DNA of 64,000 nt, taken from contig CAMTDV010000017.1 of the NCBI GenBank assembly GCA_947069175.1, positions 46,943,137-47,007,136 of the forward strand, written 5' to 3'. Source of the DNA: Scalesia atractyloides. Its lineage: Eukaryota; Streptophyta; Magnoliopsida; Asterales; Asteraceae. Below are positions 23,612 through 35,430 of this stretch, piece by piece. The notes under the pieces are model-generated. The model saw only the letters and a list, made by a program, of their open reading frames with translations. It did not search any database and had not been told where the DNA came from. Position 1 is the first letter of the stretch; each line of letters begins with the position of its first letter. Made by a program: the position numbers and the translations under genes.

Positions 23612-26600
23612 TGTCACACCCCGATAAATCGATTACATCAGAGCCGGCGTGACTGGACTGGTATCTTCATTGCACAGCGGAAGTAATTATTAGTTAAGAC
23701 TTTTAGGAAAAATGAATGCCGCTAAGTACTCGAGTTCCAATGGTTTCTCCTATTCCAACCGTGCCATAGTTTGTATATGTAGCCTGAGAAAGAAACATGC
23801 GAAAAATCAACATAAAGTTGAGCGAGTTCATAGTTTGTTTGAAAAAGATTTAAAATAAATCTTTTGGTAACCGGTTCGTGAGATCATAGTATCTCAAAAC
23901 ATTTGAAATGTCGTATCGTGTATATCGGTATCAAAATGTTCTCTGTTATGTATGTAAACCAATGCATGTAACTATTGTATTTGTAAACCGGTAACAAAAT
24001 ATTTTCTGTCATAATGTTTTCTGTCATAATTGTCATCAACGTTGAAATCCTGCCATTGTCATAGTTATAAACAAATATTTAAATCCTGGCCACTGTCATA
24101 AGCCAATATGGAAATCCTGGTATGTTATTGTTATTCCTACGGTTTAAGGATCTATTAGTGGGTAGCTAGTCCCTGATATTATGTGTCATAAGTAAATAAC
24201 CAAACCGAGACAACATTGCACTCTAAACGGACTTGTTTTATTCAGAGTTTCTTAGGGCTCACAAAAGCATTCTGAAAGGACTTGTTTTATTCAGAATGGA
24301 GCATGTCTCACAACTCAATAGATCTACACCTTTGCACCTTGGTTACGAAGTGATTAATGGTTATTATATAGTCATCCTACTTACACACATTGATCATAGT
24401 TCTTTCTCTAATCTGTAGCTAACATACCCTTTTGTCATGAAATGTCATAGCATGTATTTCACCCCCGATTGTTATAAAACCGAAAAACGTTTAAATGAAA
24501 AGGGTGAACATGAACTCAGTGAGTCTTTGTGCCTCACACAATTGAAAATGGGCCAAGCCCGTTTGGGTCTAAAAGCAGGACCAACCAGTCCCCTTAGTTG
24601 TATGTAGGACAATCCAGTCTTGTTGTAGCTAGGACATTCCCGTCTCTAGCCATGAAACTCATGCACGTTCTGAAAATACGCGTGTGTTTTGTAAAACCGA
24701 TATATTGAGTATAAACTTTCGTAAACCATTTGAGTTAATTGAAATCCTTTCGTAACATGGTTTAGAAATATGAATCCTTTTGTTTCTCAAAATTTTGTTT
24801 ACTATGTCAAAACTTGCATGTCTTTCCATCCCCGAAACATTTAAGAAAATGTAAAACCATGGAAAGTGGGGGTTATGAACTCACCTTTATATCCTTGTGC
24901 AAAGCTAGCTTAATGTGATTCCGTAATGTCATTCCAAGAACATGAACCCATTACCGTGCAACTATAGCATTCCTATCAAGGAATCAAGCTATAAGATTCT
25001 AATAAGACAACGTAGTTAAACTACGTGTCCGAGCTCTACCGAATCATTGACAAACGATTCCGAAAAAGGGTGTTATTATCTTGAATTAGAAGAACCAAAA
25101 TATGGTTATTTGATTCCATTTATAGTCGGGATAACACTAAGTCGTGGAAACGACTTAGTTTTCAAGTGGATTATAATATATATTTATATATATATATATA
25201 AATATAAACATATTTATGAAATCGCGTTAGTTGTCGTGAATAGGGATACGTGTACTTGATGGATATCTTTATGAAAACAATATGTTGTAACTCGCACAAT
25301 GGATTTATGCATTTTTCCGAACAGTTGGCATATACGTCAATGTATTTGTACGATATTCTTTGCGAGAGTATATGTATCATTTGGTACTTATTACCATATT
25401 TATACGTATATGTATACTTGTACAATACTTGTACTTTGGTGATTTCCTCCATGTGTGTATATATACTTAGAAATTTTTCCACATAACCTAGATGTGTTAC
25501 CTGGCCATCTAGGTTATCAGTTAATTCTTGTGACATAACCCAGATGAGTTACCTGATTGTCTAGGTTATCAGTTAATTGTTGTGACATAACCCAGATGAG
25601 TTACCTGGTCATCTAGGTTATCAGTTAATTGTTGTGACATAACCCAGATGAGTTACCTGGTCGTCTAGGTTATCAGTTAATTGTTGTGACATAACCCATA
25701 TGAGTTACCTGGTCGTCTAGGTTATCAGTTAATTGTTGTGACAATACTACGATTCAAGCTCGGTCACATTAACTAATACTATATAAGAAAACAAAATAAC
25801 AAAACTTGGATCATTTAAATTTTACTGAGACTTGCGTTGACTGAGTTGGCTGTGTTGACCAGCTTTGACTGTGTTGACCCATGTTGACTGGGTTTGACCT
25901 GAACCCAAAACTGAACCAAGGCATCGAAAATGACCTAAAACGGTTTCTTGACATGTGTTTGACCTGTTGACTGAGTTGACCCGAGCCCGAGAGCGTCCCG
26001 AAACTTATTTTTCACCCGAGACGAAAGTGTTTCGGATGGACTCTACGGGTTACCAGGAGCCTAAAAATATATTTTTCGTCGAAAACGGATGGCCAGAACC
26101 TTGCCAGAACCGTGCCAGAAGTCGGAATCTCGCTGGAGAATAAAATTTCACAAAAACTTGCAGAAAGGTCTCTAACCACCCGATCTAAACATGCATGGAA
26201 AGAAAACTTGAAAACGAGCTCGCCGGACTTTGGCCGGAATGTCGCCGGAGTTGCTCATATGCTCAAACGGCTTTGAATCTTGAAAACATCACCACCAGAT
26301 CCGGAACATCGAAGATAGTCGAAAAAGTGTACTCTTGGCCGAGAAAAAGGTCGTCGGAAAATCGCCGGAAAAGTCGCCCCGGCGGGTTCGCCGCCGGTCT
26401 CGCCGGTGGTCAGCTAGAGTCCGGCCACCGGATTTCTAGAGGGAGAGTGAGTGAGAGAGAAAGGGTGTGAGGAGAGAGAGTAGTGTGTGTGTTTATGATG
26501 TTTGTGTGTGTAAACAAACTTATATAGCTAGGGTTTGGTGGATTGGGCCCAAGGCCCATAAGCTTGGTTCTTGTGTTTTTTTAATGGCCCCATCGTATTT

Positions 26601-27195
26601 CTAGAGCCCGTTTTCACCCCGAACTTCGTAGAATGTCTTATAACAAATTTTTAGGGTCAAAACTATGGTAAATGATGTCGGTATTCGATATTAGTCGCGT
26701 ACCTTCGTCGGTTGCGTTAAAATCGTGAAATTTGCTTCGGAGGTCATTTCTAATCCGTTTTTCGGTCTGATTTCAACTGTGAATATTAAAATTCAATTAC
26801 AAAGCTAAATTTTTCATAATATTTCAGTTTTGAAAGCGATACACGTGTCCAATGCTTTCGTTTTGTTGCCTATGTGCTTCTTCAATCTCGTTTTTCGTAC
26901 ACGTAGGCGTTTTGTGCCATTCAATGTACCGTAAAATTCGCAAAACTAAGTTCATATGCGTATATGAAATTCGTGTTTGTCTGCTTTGTTAGTATTTTGT
27001 TCGGTGTTAGTTCGTTGCCTCTCGTCGTTCAGCAGTTTTCCCGAAAATCACCATACGTGCACTGTAAAGTTAGATAGGCGTTCCTAGGCATTTCGAATGC
27101 CTAATTAAGTTAATACGTGTCTTAAACACGATTTATTATCGCCTTAAATGTTTGTTAATCACGTAATTAAAAGCCGAAAAGTACCGGTTGTCACA
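23612..27195 (-). repeat. 5' LTR of element E
   Basis: 3,584 bp, collinear with 17679-21194. Contains five 52-bp units (25483-25742) where the partner has four, a shorter (AT)n tract, and an extra block of about 50 bp around 26045-26095. Confidence 0.9.
25483..25742. repeat. 52-bp tandem array, five units
   Basis: Exactly 5 x 52 bases. Same unit as at 19569-19776, one more copy, so the array length changed after the two LTRs were made identical by reverse transcription. Confidence 0.92.
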
Positions 27196-27200
27196 CTATT

Positions 27201-27454
27201 GACACATCCACAGTAAGACTTGTTTATGCGTTTTAAACTTTACAATTTCTTAGCATACTGTGATAGTCCACCGATGTACTATCATTTCCTTTTTGACACA
27301 AAATTCTTTTTGTCTTTTCATGTTTTTGTACTTTTTAGTTTTTCATATGTTTTTGTATTTTCTCATTTCATTTCTCCCCCTAAAATCAAAACATATTTTT
27401 GTATTTTAGTTTTTAAGAAATTCTAATTCTAAAAAGGTAACAAACCAATGAGGA
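27201..27454 (-). other. Element A noncoding DNA just after pol, with an internal PPT-like tract
   Basis: Continues the spacer interrupted by element E. In element sense the tract GATTTTAGGGGGAGAAA (27371-27387) looks like a polypurine tract although the LTR is far away; element B has the same tract at 59347-59362. Confidence 0.7.
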
Positions 27455-30400
27455 TCACGAGAACTCGTCGTCCGATCCATATTCAACATCTGCATCCGCA
27501 CCTGTCAATAGATTTTTCATACCGTTAAGCCTCATTAAGTATTTAAACCGTGAAAGAGTAAAAGGTTTGGTATAAAAATCAGCCTTTTGTTCATCGGTGT
27601 GGATTTTCTCAATTCGTACCAATCTTTTTTCGTAGCAATCACGAATAAAGTGGTATCGAATCTCGATATGTTTTGTTCGAGAGTGATGAACTGGAATTTT
27701 TGTTATGTCGATTGCTGCCTTATTGTCTAAATATAATGGAGTGTCAAGAAATTGCAATCCATAGTCTCTCATCTGTTGTTGTATCCACAAGATTTGTTTT
27801 CAACAACTAGAAGCCGAGATGTACTCAGCCTCACAAGTAGAGAGAACGACCATGGTTTGTTTCTTGCACTGCCAAGTAACTAATCGAGTTACGAAGAACT
27901 GGCAACCAGCCATCATAGACTTTGAGTTCAATTTGTCTACACTAAAATCAGAGTCTGCATATCCCATCAGATCAAAGTTGTCATTCTTTAGATACCACAA
28001 GCCGGTGCTTGGACATCCCTTCAAGTATCTGAAGATTCGCTTGACGATCTGCATGTGAGATATTCTGGGACTAGATTGATAACTTGCACAAAGGCAGGTA
28101 GGATACCTTATATCTGGGCGAGATGCTGTCAGATACATGAGTGATCCTATCATCGACGTGTAAAGAGTATCATCAACTTTGGTTCCGGTTTCATCAATGC
28201 AAATTCCGCGATTTAGTGCCAGTGGAGTAGATAACGGCTTCGAGCTATCTATCTCAAACTTCTTCAAGATATCATGAACATACTTGGTTTGGTGGATAAA
28301 AATACCGTCTGGCAACTGATCAACTTGTAATCCGAGGAAGAATTTCATTTCTCCCATAGAAGACATCTCGAATTTCTTCTTCATGATTTTTTCAAACTCT
28401 TTGCAAAGATCGTCATTTGTCGAACCAAAGATGATGTCATCCACATAAATTTGTACGATAATCAGATGACTTCCAACTTCTCTAGTAAAGAGCGTACTAT
28501 CCACTGTTCTTCTAATAAAGCCGTTGCCAATGAGATGTTGAGATAACGTCTCATACTAGGCTCTCGGGGCCTGATGCAAACCATACAGTGCTTTATCCAG
28601 AAGATAGGCTTTCTTTTTGTTTAGCGGATCGACAAAACTTGGTTTACCGTATAGAAAAGCGGATTTTACTTCTAACTGGTACACTTTAAATCCTTTCCAA
28701 GCAGCGAATGCAAGGAAAATGCGAATGGACTCCAATCTTGTAACTGGTGCATATACCTCTGTATAATCAATTCCTTCTTGTTGATAGAATCCTTTGACAA
28801 CAAGCCAAGCTTTGTTGCGCACTATAACTCCGCGATCATCACGCTTGCACTTGAAGACCCATTTAGTATTTATCGCCTTTTGATTCTCTGGTAGGTCAAC
28901 AAGCTTCCATACTCCTAGCTTCTCGAACTGTAATAATTCTTCTTGCATTGCAAGCACCCAATTTTCATCTCCTAAAGCTTCAGAAACATTCTTCGGCTCA
29001 ATCTGGGATATGAAACATGAATAGTAGCAATAATCTTGAATCGGAGCTACTCGAGTATAGAAACAACTCAAAGCTTTGTTAATCTGGCTCCTTGTTCTTA
29101 CACCAGTTTGCAATTCACCAATTATAGAATCCGGTGGGTGGTATGAATAAGATCTCAGCATCACCTCACTTGGAACATCAACAGTACCTTCATCAGAAGA
29201 AGATTCTCCACATCATCAAACGTCGGAGCCTCGTTAGAGTCGGAATCATGTGCTTGAGAAAGATTGGGTTCTTCTTTAGCATTCACTGGTTCTGTAGCCG
29301 GTGTCTTTTGTTCTGCATGAGTTTCTTGAACACCGCTAGTACTTGTACCTGCACCAGAAGAAGATGATCCAACAGTAGGTTGATTAACCACTATTGGTCT
29401 TATAATCTGCTCTTGATTAGCCGACTGATGTAGATAATATAACACAACAATGTCTTCTTCAGAAGGCTCTTCTGGCAAGTCAAATGATTTCCACAATTCA
29501 CTATAATTGAACAACCAAGCATCGCTTGCACTTTGAATTGAGTTGTATAGCGAAAACAATCAATGTGTTGTGCTTCTACCACTCTTCTCAAACTTGGAAG
29601 ATATACTCTCTTCAGTGGACTTGCGTAGCCGATAAAGAAACCATCTATCAATTTGGCACCAAACTTCCCGTCTGAATCAATGACTGTACAAGGTGCACCA
29701 AACGTTTCTAAGTACCTCAGATTGGGTTTCCTTCCGTTTAGCAATTCAAAGCACGTCTTTTTGGTAGGTTTGACCATCAAGACTCTGTGCAATGTATATC
29801 ATACTGCTGCGACTGCTTCACTCCAGAAACTGATAGGAAGCTTTGAATCAGCAAGCGTAGTTCTTGCTGTTTCTATTAACATTCTGTTCTTCCTCTCAGC
29901 TACTCCATTCTGTTACGGAGTGTACGGAGCACTGAATTCATGTAAGATGCCTTTGTCGTTGCAAAATTCCTTCATTCGGGCGTTCTTGAACTTTGTACCG
30001 TTATCGCTTCGGATTCTTCTAATAGGGAGATGTTACAGATTTTCAATCTTCCTGAAATGAGATTATCGAACGTTTCGTCTTTGCTCTCTTGGAAGACAAC
30101 CCATGAAAATCTTGAATAATCATCGGTGACGACAAGACAATAAATATCTCCATATATACTACGGACATTCACTGAACCGACGATCCATATGCAGTCTTTC
30201 GAGCGGCAGCTTGATGGAGTTAAGAATCTTTCTAGGATGTGACTTTTTAACCTGCTTTCCTTTCTTGCATTCCAGACAATTTTCAGTCATGTGAAAACTT
30301 CTAAGATACACTCTTTCAACTAAATCATTGTGAACCAAGTGATTCATCTTTCTGAGGTGTATATGACCCATCTTTCTGTGCCAAAGAATTGACTCCTTCT

Positions 30401-30830
30401 CTGTGGCCTTTGTTATGAAACATTGAGCCGACTTTGAAGTAGTTTAGCAACATTCATATCTAGCACATAAAGATCATTCTCGCGAGGAGCGCGCATGAGA
30501 ATCCACTCTTCTGGAATCTTAAAGCCCGGTTTAATAATCATGCACTCCTTGTCGTTGAAATGGGTGGTAAACTGCTTATCACAGATCTGAGAAATATTGA
30601 GAAGATTGTTCTCCAGTTCGGTGATATAGTTGACCTTATAAAATGACACCACACCATTTGATAGCTTTCCCCCTACAACGATTCTTCCTCATTGATTACC
30701 CGCAAATCCCACGTACCCTCCATTGATTGCTTTGATATCGAAGAGTAAGGCACGCATCCCTGTCATGTGACGTGAAGCTCCGCTATCCATAATCCACTTT
30801 GACAAGATGGATCTTTGGAGTCCCTGCACA
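27455..30830 (-). pseudogene. Element A pol: protease, integrase, reverse transcriptase, RNase H (broken)
   Basis: Copia order in element sense. Aspartic protease DSGASRHMTG (about 30790), GAG-pre-integrase HHCC segment (HRKMGHIHLRKMNHLVHNDL ... CLEC), integrase core start (VVTDDYSRFSWVVFQESKDE), then RVT_2. From 29164 to 27455 the RT-RNase H part stays in one frame with just two nonsense codons, near 28556 (YGLHQAPRA then stop) and 27800. It includes the YVDDIIFGST catalytic box near 28440, RNase H motifs YADSDFS and CEAEYISASSC, DNKAAIDITK, and HIEIRYHFIRD. Integrase is frameshifted near 30170 and 30000, and the linker near 29160. The product would be nuclear/cytoplasmic replication machinery of the element; this copy cannot make it intact. 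Confidence 0.9.
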
Positions 30831-30840
30831 TGTAAAGAAC

Positions 30841-33800
30841 TTATTTAAAAAGGGAAACCCAAGCCTTTTCGGTCTTGGGTGGAATCGGGATATCGTAAGT
30901 AGGAATTTTCAACTCAACACTCGGAACTTTCTGATCAGTCTTTGTGTCATTGAAAGTTTCATTTTTGACTGATGCAGAAGTTATCTTCGAACCTTCACAT
31001 GATGATGAATTTTTCTTTGCAACCCATGATTGAGATTTCATTCGAGCTTTCTTAATGTAGAATTTTGAATCTTTGTTTTTCATTTGATTTAGAAGTTTCA
31101 CCTTTTTCAAAAGTTGATTTCTCAATGTTAGATTCACTTTTAGGTTTACTTCGATGTTAGATTCATTATTTCGTTTTAAGATTGTGATTGGCCGTGCTTT
31201 AGTTTCTCATCATTTGAAGTTTCCTTTCTTCGTTGATACATAGGCTTTGATTTCGGACACTTGCAAGCAATGTGACCAACTTCATTGCATTTAAAGCAAG
31301 TCCGAGTATCAGAATGTCCACTCGTGGATTTTACTCCACTTGCGGATTTAGCCTTATCACGAAGTTCCTTTTCCTTCTTAAACTTATCATTTGATTGCTT
31401 TCCAATCAAATTTTCTTCCTGAACCGTGTTTGTCCCAAACACGAATTTCATGTTTTTATTCTTATATTCGTGAAATGGTGACTTCTGTTTCTTTTTCGGT
31501 TCATCTTCTACCTCCAAACCCAAACCCAAACCCGCTCTCCTGTTTTCAGGAAAGTCACCACCATTCCTTCGGTAGTTGTTGTAAACTTTCTTGGATTTTG
31601 AGTAAAACTTCCTTTCATTTTTCTCTAGATCATCTGATGCTACATCAACAAGTTTGAATAGTTTGTCGATCTGATCTTCTTTCACATTCCGAATCGGAAA
31701 AACTATCATGAAAATATAGTCCATCAGAGTCCTTAACTTTGTACATTACAACGTTAGGATCATCACTTAGGCTATTTTCCGATGAAGATACATTTTCAGA
31801 TTATGACTCAGAACTATCTAAACTTGAGTTGGCGCTTTCAAAGCTGCCATCATCAGAATCATTTCCCAAAACATTTTCAACCACATTTTTCACGACTGCT
31901 TCACTGTCATCATTTGAAGTCGTGTAGACTACATCAGTGTTCTCAGGCAGCTTATCATTTGTTTCTGATAAAAGTGTTATATGAGTTGCCTTCTCAATCC
32001 CATCCACTTTCTTGTGACAATAACTTGCAAGTAATGGAGGTGGAACATTGTTGTACTCTTTACGCTTCTTACCTTTTGGTTTTTCATCATTTTCCTCCGA
32101 CTTAATCATAGGAAGAATGTGATCGATGACATAAGCGTTAGTCGTATAACTGAGCAAAAGTTGCCAAACCCGTTCAGTTTCAATTTTCATATCTTGAAGC
32201 TCTTGTCTTGTTTCAGCAATGGTGTTTATATACATGTTAATTGCTTCTTGTTTTTCAATTACCGTTGCTTTTAACATTCTTATTGTGTCAATTGTTCCAA
32301 ATTAGCTTTTTCAACTTTGCAATAAGTGCCTTTCATCTTATCATAAGCTTCTTTCATCGTGCGATAATTGTATCTAAAATTTTCGTGATACATGTTCGAT
32401 TCACTTATGACTTGAGATTTCTCAACACATTACTCACAAGATTTTGTGCACTTTGTGCAAGGTTTTTCAACCTCAACAACTTTCACAATTTCCTTTTCAA
32501 TCACCTTTACCTCTGAACCCACCTGTTTCAGGTTAGCCATCATTGCTTTACAGCAATCTTTGTGAGATTTTCTGCATTTATCTCCTTTGTCACGTCAATG
32601 ACCTCCTCGACCTCTGATTTCTTTTCTTCAGCCACTTGCTCTTGCGATGTATTTCCAAAGCAACCTGCAAAACTAGAATCAAAGTTAGGAGAGATAGTGT
32701 TCTTCATCTTTATTTCGTGATAGATCATTTCCTCTTCTTCTGTTCTTTGCAGATATTATTCTAAGATCGCATTCTCCAGAGTTGCATCATCAACCATTGA
32801 CTCTGATTCATCCACAATCTCTGCCATAAGTGCAACTCCAGTCTTCTTTCCAATATACTTATTCCAATCAAACCTTTCGTCTTCATGAGACACAACTAGA
32901 GCTTGTTCAGTTGGCTTTGAGGAATTATCTTGAACTTCAACTTGAGTTCTCTTTGGATATGGCTTGTACTGCAACGCTTTCTTGTAATAGTCATTGTTGT
33001 TGCCGAAAGGACTTTTATTGCCGCTTGCTTCTTGGTTCGTGCATTCCCGTTTGAAATACCCCTTTTATCTGCATTTGAAGCACGTTACTTTCGACTTATC
33101 GAATCCAAGCTTATTTCTCGAGTATCCAATATCTCTTCCAGTGAGCGCGACAAACTTTGTGACTCTTATGATAATCGAAGCTAAGCTCCACTTGATATCC
33201 ATCAGTTCCAATTCCTCTTCATCAACCTGATCGTAATCCTCAGTCGTCATTTCTGGATTTTCGATCTTCCCGGCCACTAAACTTTCGTATGATTCGAGTA
33301 CAGTTGCAAGAAGCGCTATATGTTGTTTAGCCACTTGCTCAGGGAAAACATTCTTTAGATTGACTGCAATATTGCACTGAAATAATTTGGATCAGAACTG
33401 GAATGATTTGTCTGATTCGGTTGATTCTGGAACGGAGAATTTGAACTAGCACTCGAATATCCTGTGTTCGGAGGACTATGATCATAACTTGGGTATGATT
33501 GAGTGTTTGATTAACTTTGTGACGAATGATTCGAAGATTTCATATTCGCACTAAATGGCGTTTGAATTTTTGGACTCGAAATCTCTTGAACACCTCCTTT
33601 GTAGTACACACCTACATCTTGAACAACATTTGCATTCTTTGATTTGGCCATTTTAGCAACTCCATTTCATGTCCTTCTAATTTGTCAATGAAAGATGATA
33701 GCTTGAAATACATTCAACTTGGACTATTCTTCAATACCATCAAGTAGGTCGACCACTCCCCCTTAGGAAGTGCATCAGCCAACTTATCAATCGTCTCTTC

Positions 33801-34374
33801 ATCAGTTTTATGAATATCATGCCTTTGCATCTGAACCATTAAATGACAATATCTATCGATCATCTGCTTCATGGTTTCGCCTTTGATCATCGTGAAAATG
33901 TCAAACTCTTGCTTGATTAAAGCCTTCTTGCTTTTGATCATCTCGGCACTTCCCAGATAATTTGCACAAAGAGCATTCCACAGCCACCGTGACGTATCGC
34001 ATTCAGGTAGCAAGATCAAAATGTATTCTTTCACTGATTGCTGTATCAGACTGAAAATCTTCTTTTCTGCCACATACGCATCTTTATGTTCTGGTGTAAA
34101 CTTAACCAAAGCAAGATCTTGACTACGTTCATCTTTGGCCATGTGTATCCAGTTTGAACTGCAACCCAACTGTAAAAATGATTTGCTTGAACCCAGTTCA
34201 CGAACTTTTCCTTCCAGCCTTCAACTCATCCATGCTCATCAACTTTGGCGGCTTGACCGAAGTCCCCATCTCGTTATCCAGATTCATCTAGTTTACCGTG
34301 TTTGCATTTGCGTTCGCATTTGATGATGAAGCTTGAGCTGTTCCCGTAACAAAAGCATTATGATGATCATCCAT
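30841..34374 (-). pseudogene. Element A gag (broken)
   Basis: Presumed start ATG at 34374 (MDDHHNAFVTGTAQASSSNA), but a TAG follows at codon 29 and several frameshifts come later. Recognisable parts in order: copia-type capsid domain (UBN2-like; 34169-33714, motifs DAYVAEKKIFSLIQQSVKEY and MIKGETMKQMIDRY), a first CCHC-type knuckle (about 33070: CFKC then KGHFKREC), acidic linkers, a coiled-coil region (32277-31801), and a second intact knuckle CFKCNEVGHIACKC (31270 region). The large gag with two widely separated knuckles and coiled coil is unlike short Tnt1-type gags and fits Sirevirus-like elements. Ends about 10 bases before the pol segment. Confidence 0.85.
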
Positions 34375-34440
34375 CTCGAAAATCAGACGATTTTAACTGA
34401 AAACACGTTCAAAACACTTGAAGATTGATTAGCAAACTGA

Positions 34441-34759
34441 CAAGTTTGGGCGAACTTGTGCAGAAAACAAAATTCAGATTCAATTTTAACAAGTTCGGGC
34501 GAACTTGTGAAAAGATTTCAGAAATTTTCAATTTTAAGCAAGTTCGAGCGAACTTGTGGTGAATTTTGAAAAATTTCCAAGTTTTACCAAGTTCAGGTGA
34601 ACTTAAGTAAATTTCAACAAGATTTTGACAAGTTCGGACGAACTTGATCAAAATTTACTGAAAATTCCAACAAGTTCGGGCGAAGTTGGTGAAAATCAAC
34701 AAAAATGATGATTTTAAGCCAAGTTCGGGCGAACTTGAGGTATAAGTTCGAGCGAAGTT
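34441..34759 (-). repeat. Leader palindrome array of element A (eight units)
   Basis: Units related to CAAGTTCGGGCGAACTTG (plus strand) begin at 34441, 34490, 34539, 34588, 34629, 34671, 34720 and 34743. Intervals are 49, 49, 49, 41, 42, 49 and 23. The sequence between units is AT-rich and not conserved. The array lies between PBS and gag. Confidence 0.92.
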
Positions 34760-34982
34760 TGTCTATCAAACATGGTTTTTGGACATTTTTGACATGAAAT
34801 TGATTGAATTTGATTCTGAAACTTTCAAGGGTTTGTTATTAGGTGATTATGTATGACATATTCAAATTTTAGCCATTTTTAACCATAGGTTCATCATTTA
34901 TGTAAAAAAAATGTAGAAAAATGATAGAAATGGATAGAAATAGAGAGTGTCTTGTGTAGATCTCAGCAAACTAGGTATCCAT

Positions 34983-34995
34983 GGCTCTGATACCA
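34983..34995 (-). promoter_or_regulatory. Primer binding site of element A (tRNA-iMet type)
   Basis: Minus strand TGGTATCAGAGCC, two bases inside the 5' LTR end at 34998. Confidence 0.92.
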
Positions 34996-34997
34996 CT

Positions 34998-35400
34998 TGT
35001 AAGGATCGCTCCTCCACTGTCAAGGAACCTAATTTGTATCTAAAGTCCAACATAAGCGGAAATTATGTGACTCGTTAATCAAATACACAAGATTTACTGT
35101 TTAAATTGTCTGTTTATTAATGTCAAATCATGTACATCGAGTATCCAAACAGACAGAGCTTCGCCGATGTTAACGCAAAGTTCTTACAATGAAAGACCCA
35201 AGACGACCTATATATAGACCTACAAGTTCGGGCGAAGTGTGACAATGGATAGATCAAGTTCGGGCGAACTTGATCTTTCCTTACACAAGTTCGGCCGAAC
35301 TTGTGTACATACACATAAATACTTTCCAATTTCTAACAATTCAAACCCTAAACATACAGACTCGATCCAAAACCTAGACAATAGACATCATATATCAATA
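34998..35400 (-). repeat. 5' LTR of element A
   Basis: 403 bp. In element sense: U3 with palindromes at 35286-35303 and 35255-35272 and a damaged one at 35223-35239, immediately followed by the TATATATA box (about 35208-35217). A poly(A)-type AATAAA is present before the end CGATCCTTACA. Confidence 0.92.
35208..35303 (-). promoter_or_regulatory. LTR promoter of element A: three palindromes plus TATA box
   Basis: The three palindrome units occupy the 90 bp directly upstream of TATATATA. The same arrangement is in the other LTR (11808-11902), in element B (51233-51338) and at the internal promoter of the extra gene. Confidence 0.75.
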
Positions 35401-35427
35401 TTCTCCAAGGGCTCATTGGAGACAGCC
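35401..35427. mobile_element. Tourist-like MITE, right end
   Basis: Right terminal piece of the MITE that begins at 11281, followed by the second TAA (35428-35430). It directly abuts the 5' LTR of element A. Confidence 0.72.
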
Positions 35428-35430
35428 TAA

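Larger units (their letters stand above)
17679..27195 (-). mobile_element. Element E: large-LTR non-autonomous gypsy-type (Tekay-like) element
   Basis: Two LTRs of 3.5-3.6 kb (17679-21194 and 23612-27195), running TGTGACAACC...GGGGTGTGACA in element sense, flank only 2.4 kb of internal DNA. A PBS matching tRNA-iMet (23597-23608) and a PPT (21195-21208) fix the minus orientation. Target duplications CTATC (17674-17678) and CTATT (27196-27200) differ by one base. Element B retains the unoccupied site (complement of 'gataggctttacacgtt' at 59535-59551), which confirms insertion. The LTR termini and the 'aaggacgaaatttctttaacgggggagaa' style PPT context resemble Tekay chromoviruses. With no gag or pol it fits the LARD description. 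Confidence 0.88.
11599..35400 (-). mobile_element. Element A: copia (Sirevirus-like) retrotransposon with extra downstream gene
   Basis: A complete but dead LTR element on the minus strand. Order in its own sense: 5' LTR (34998-35400), PBS, palindrome-array leader, gag, pol in copia order (protease, integrase, RT, RNase H), about 1.3 kb of noncoding DNA, second promoter, tiny exon, palindrome-bearing intron, a long extra gene, PPT, and 3' LTR (11599-11999). The gag size, two zinc knuckles, pol motifs and extra gene fit the Sirevirus (SIRE/Maximus) lineage. Element E (17679-27195) is nested in the noncoding part. The LTRs differ by about a dozen substitutions plus one 2-bp indel over 400 bp (roughly 3 percent). 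No clean 5-bp target duplication is visible. Confidence 0.92.

Noticed and set aside
32830..33230. Overlapping plus-strand open frames
   Set aside because: Antisense shadows of element A gag around the first zinc knuckle.
34441..34759. CRISPR-like array (short palindromic repeats with unique spacers)
   Set aside because: The repeats are degenerate, only 18 bp, the spacing varies, there are no cas genes, and the setting is a plant retrotransposon leader.
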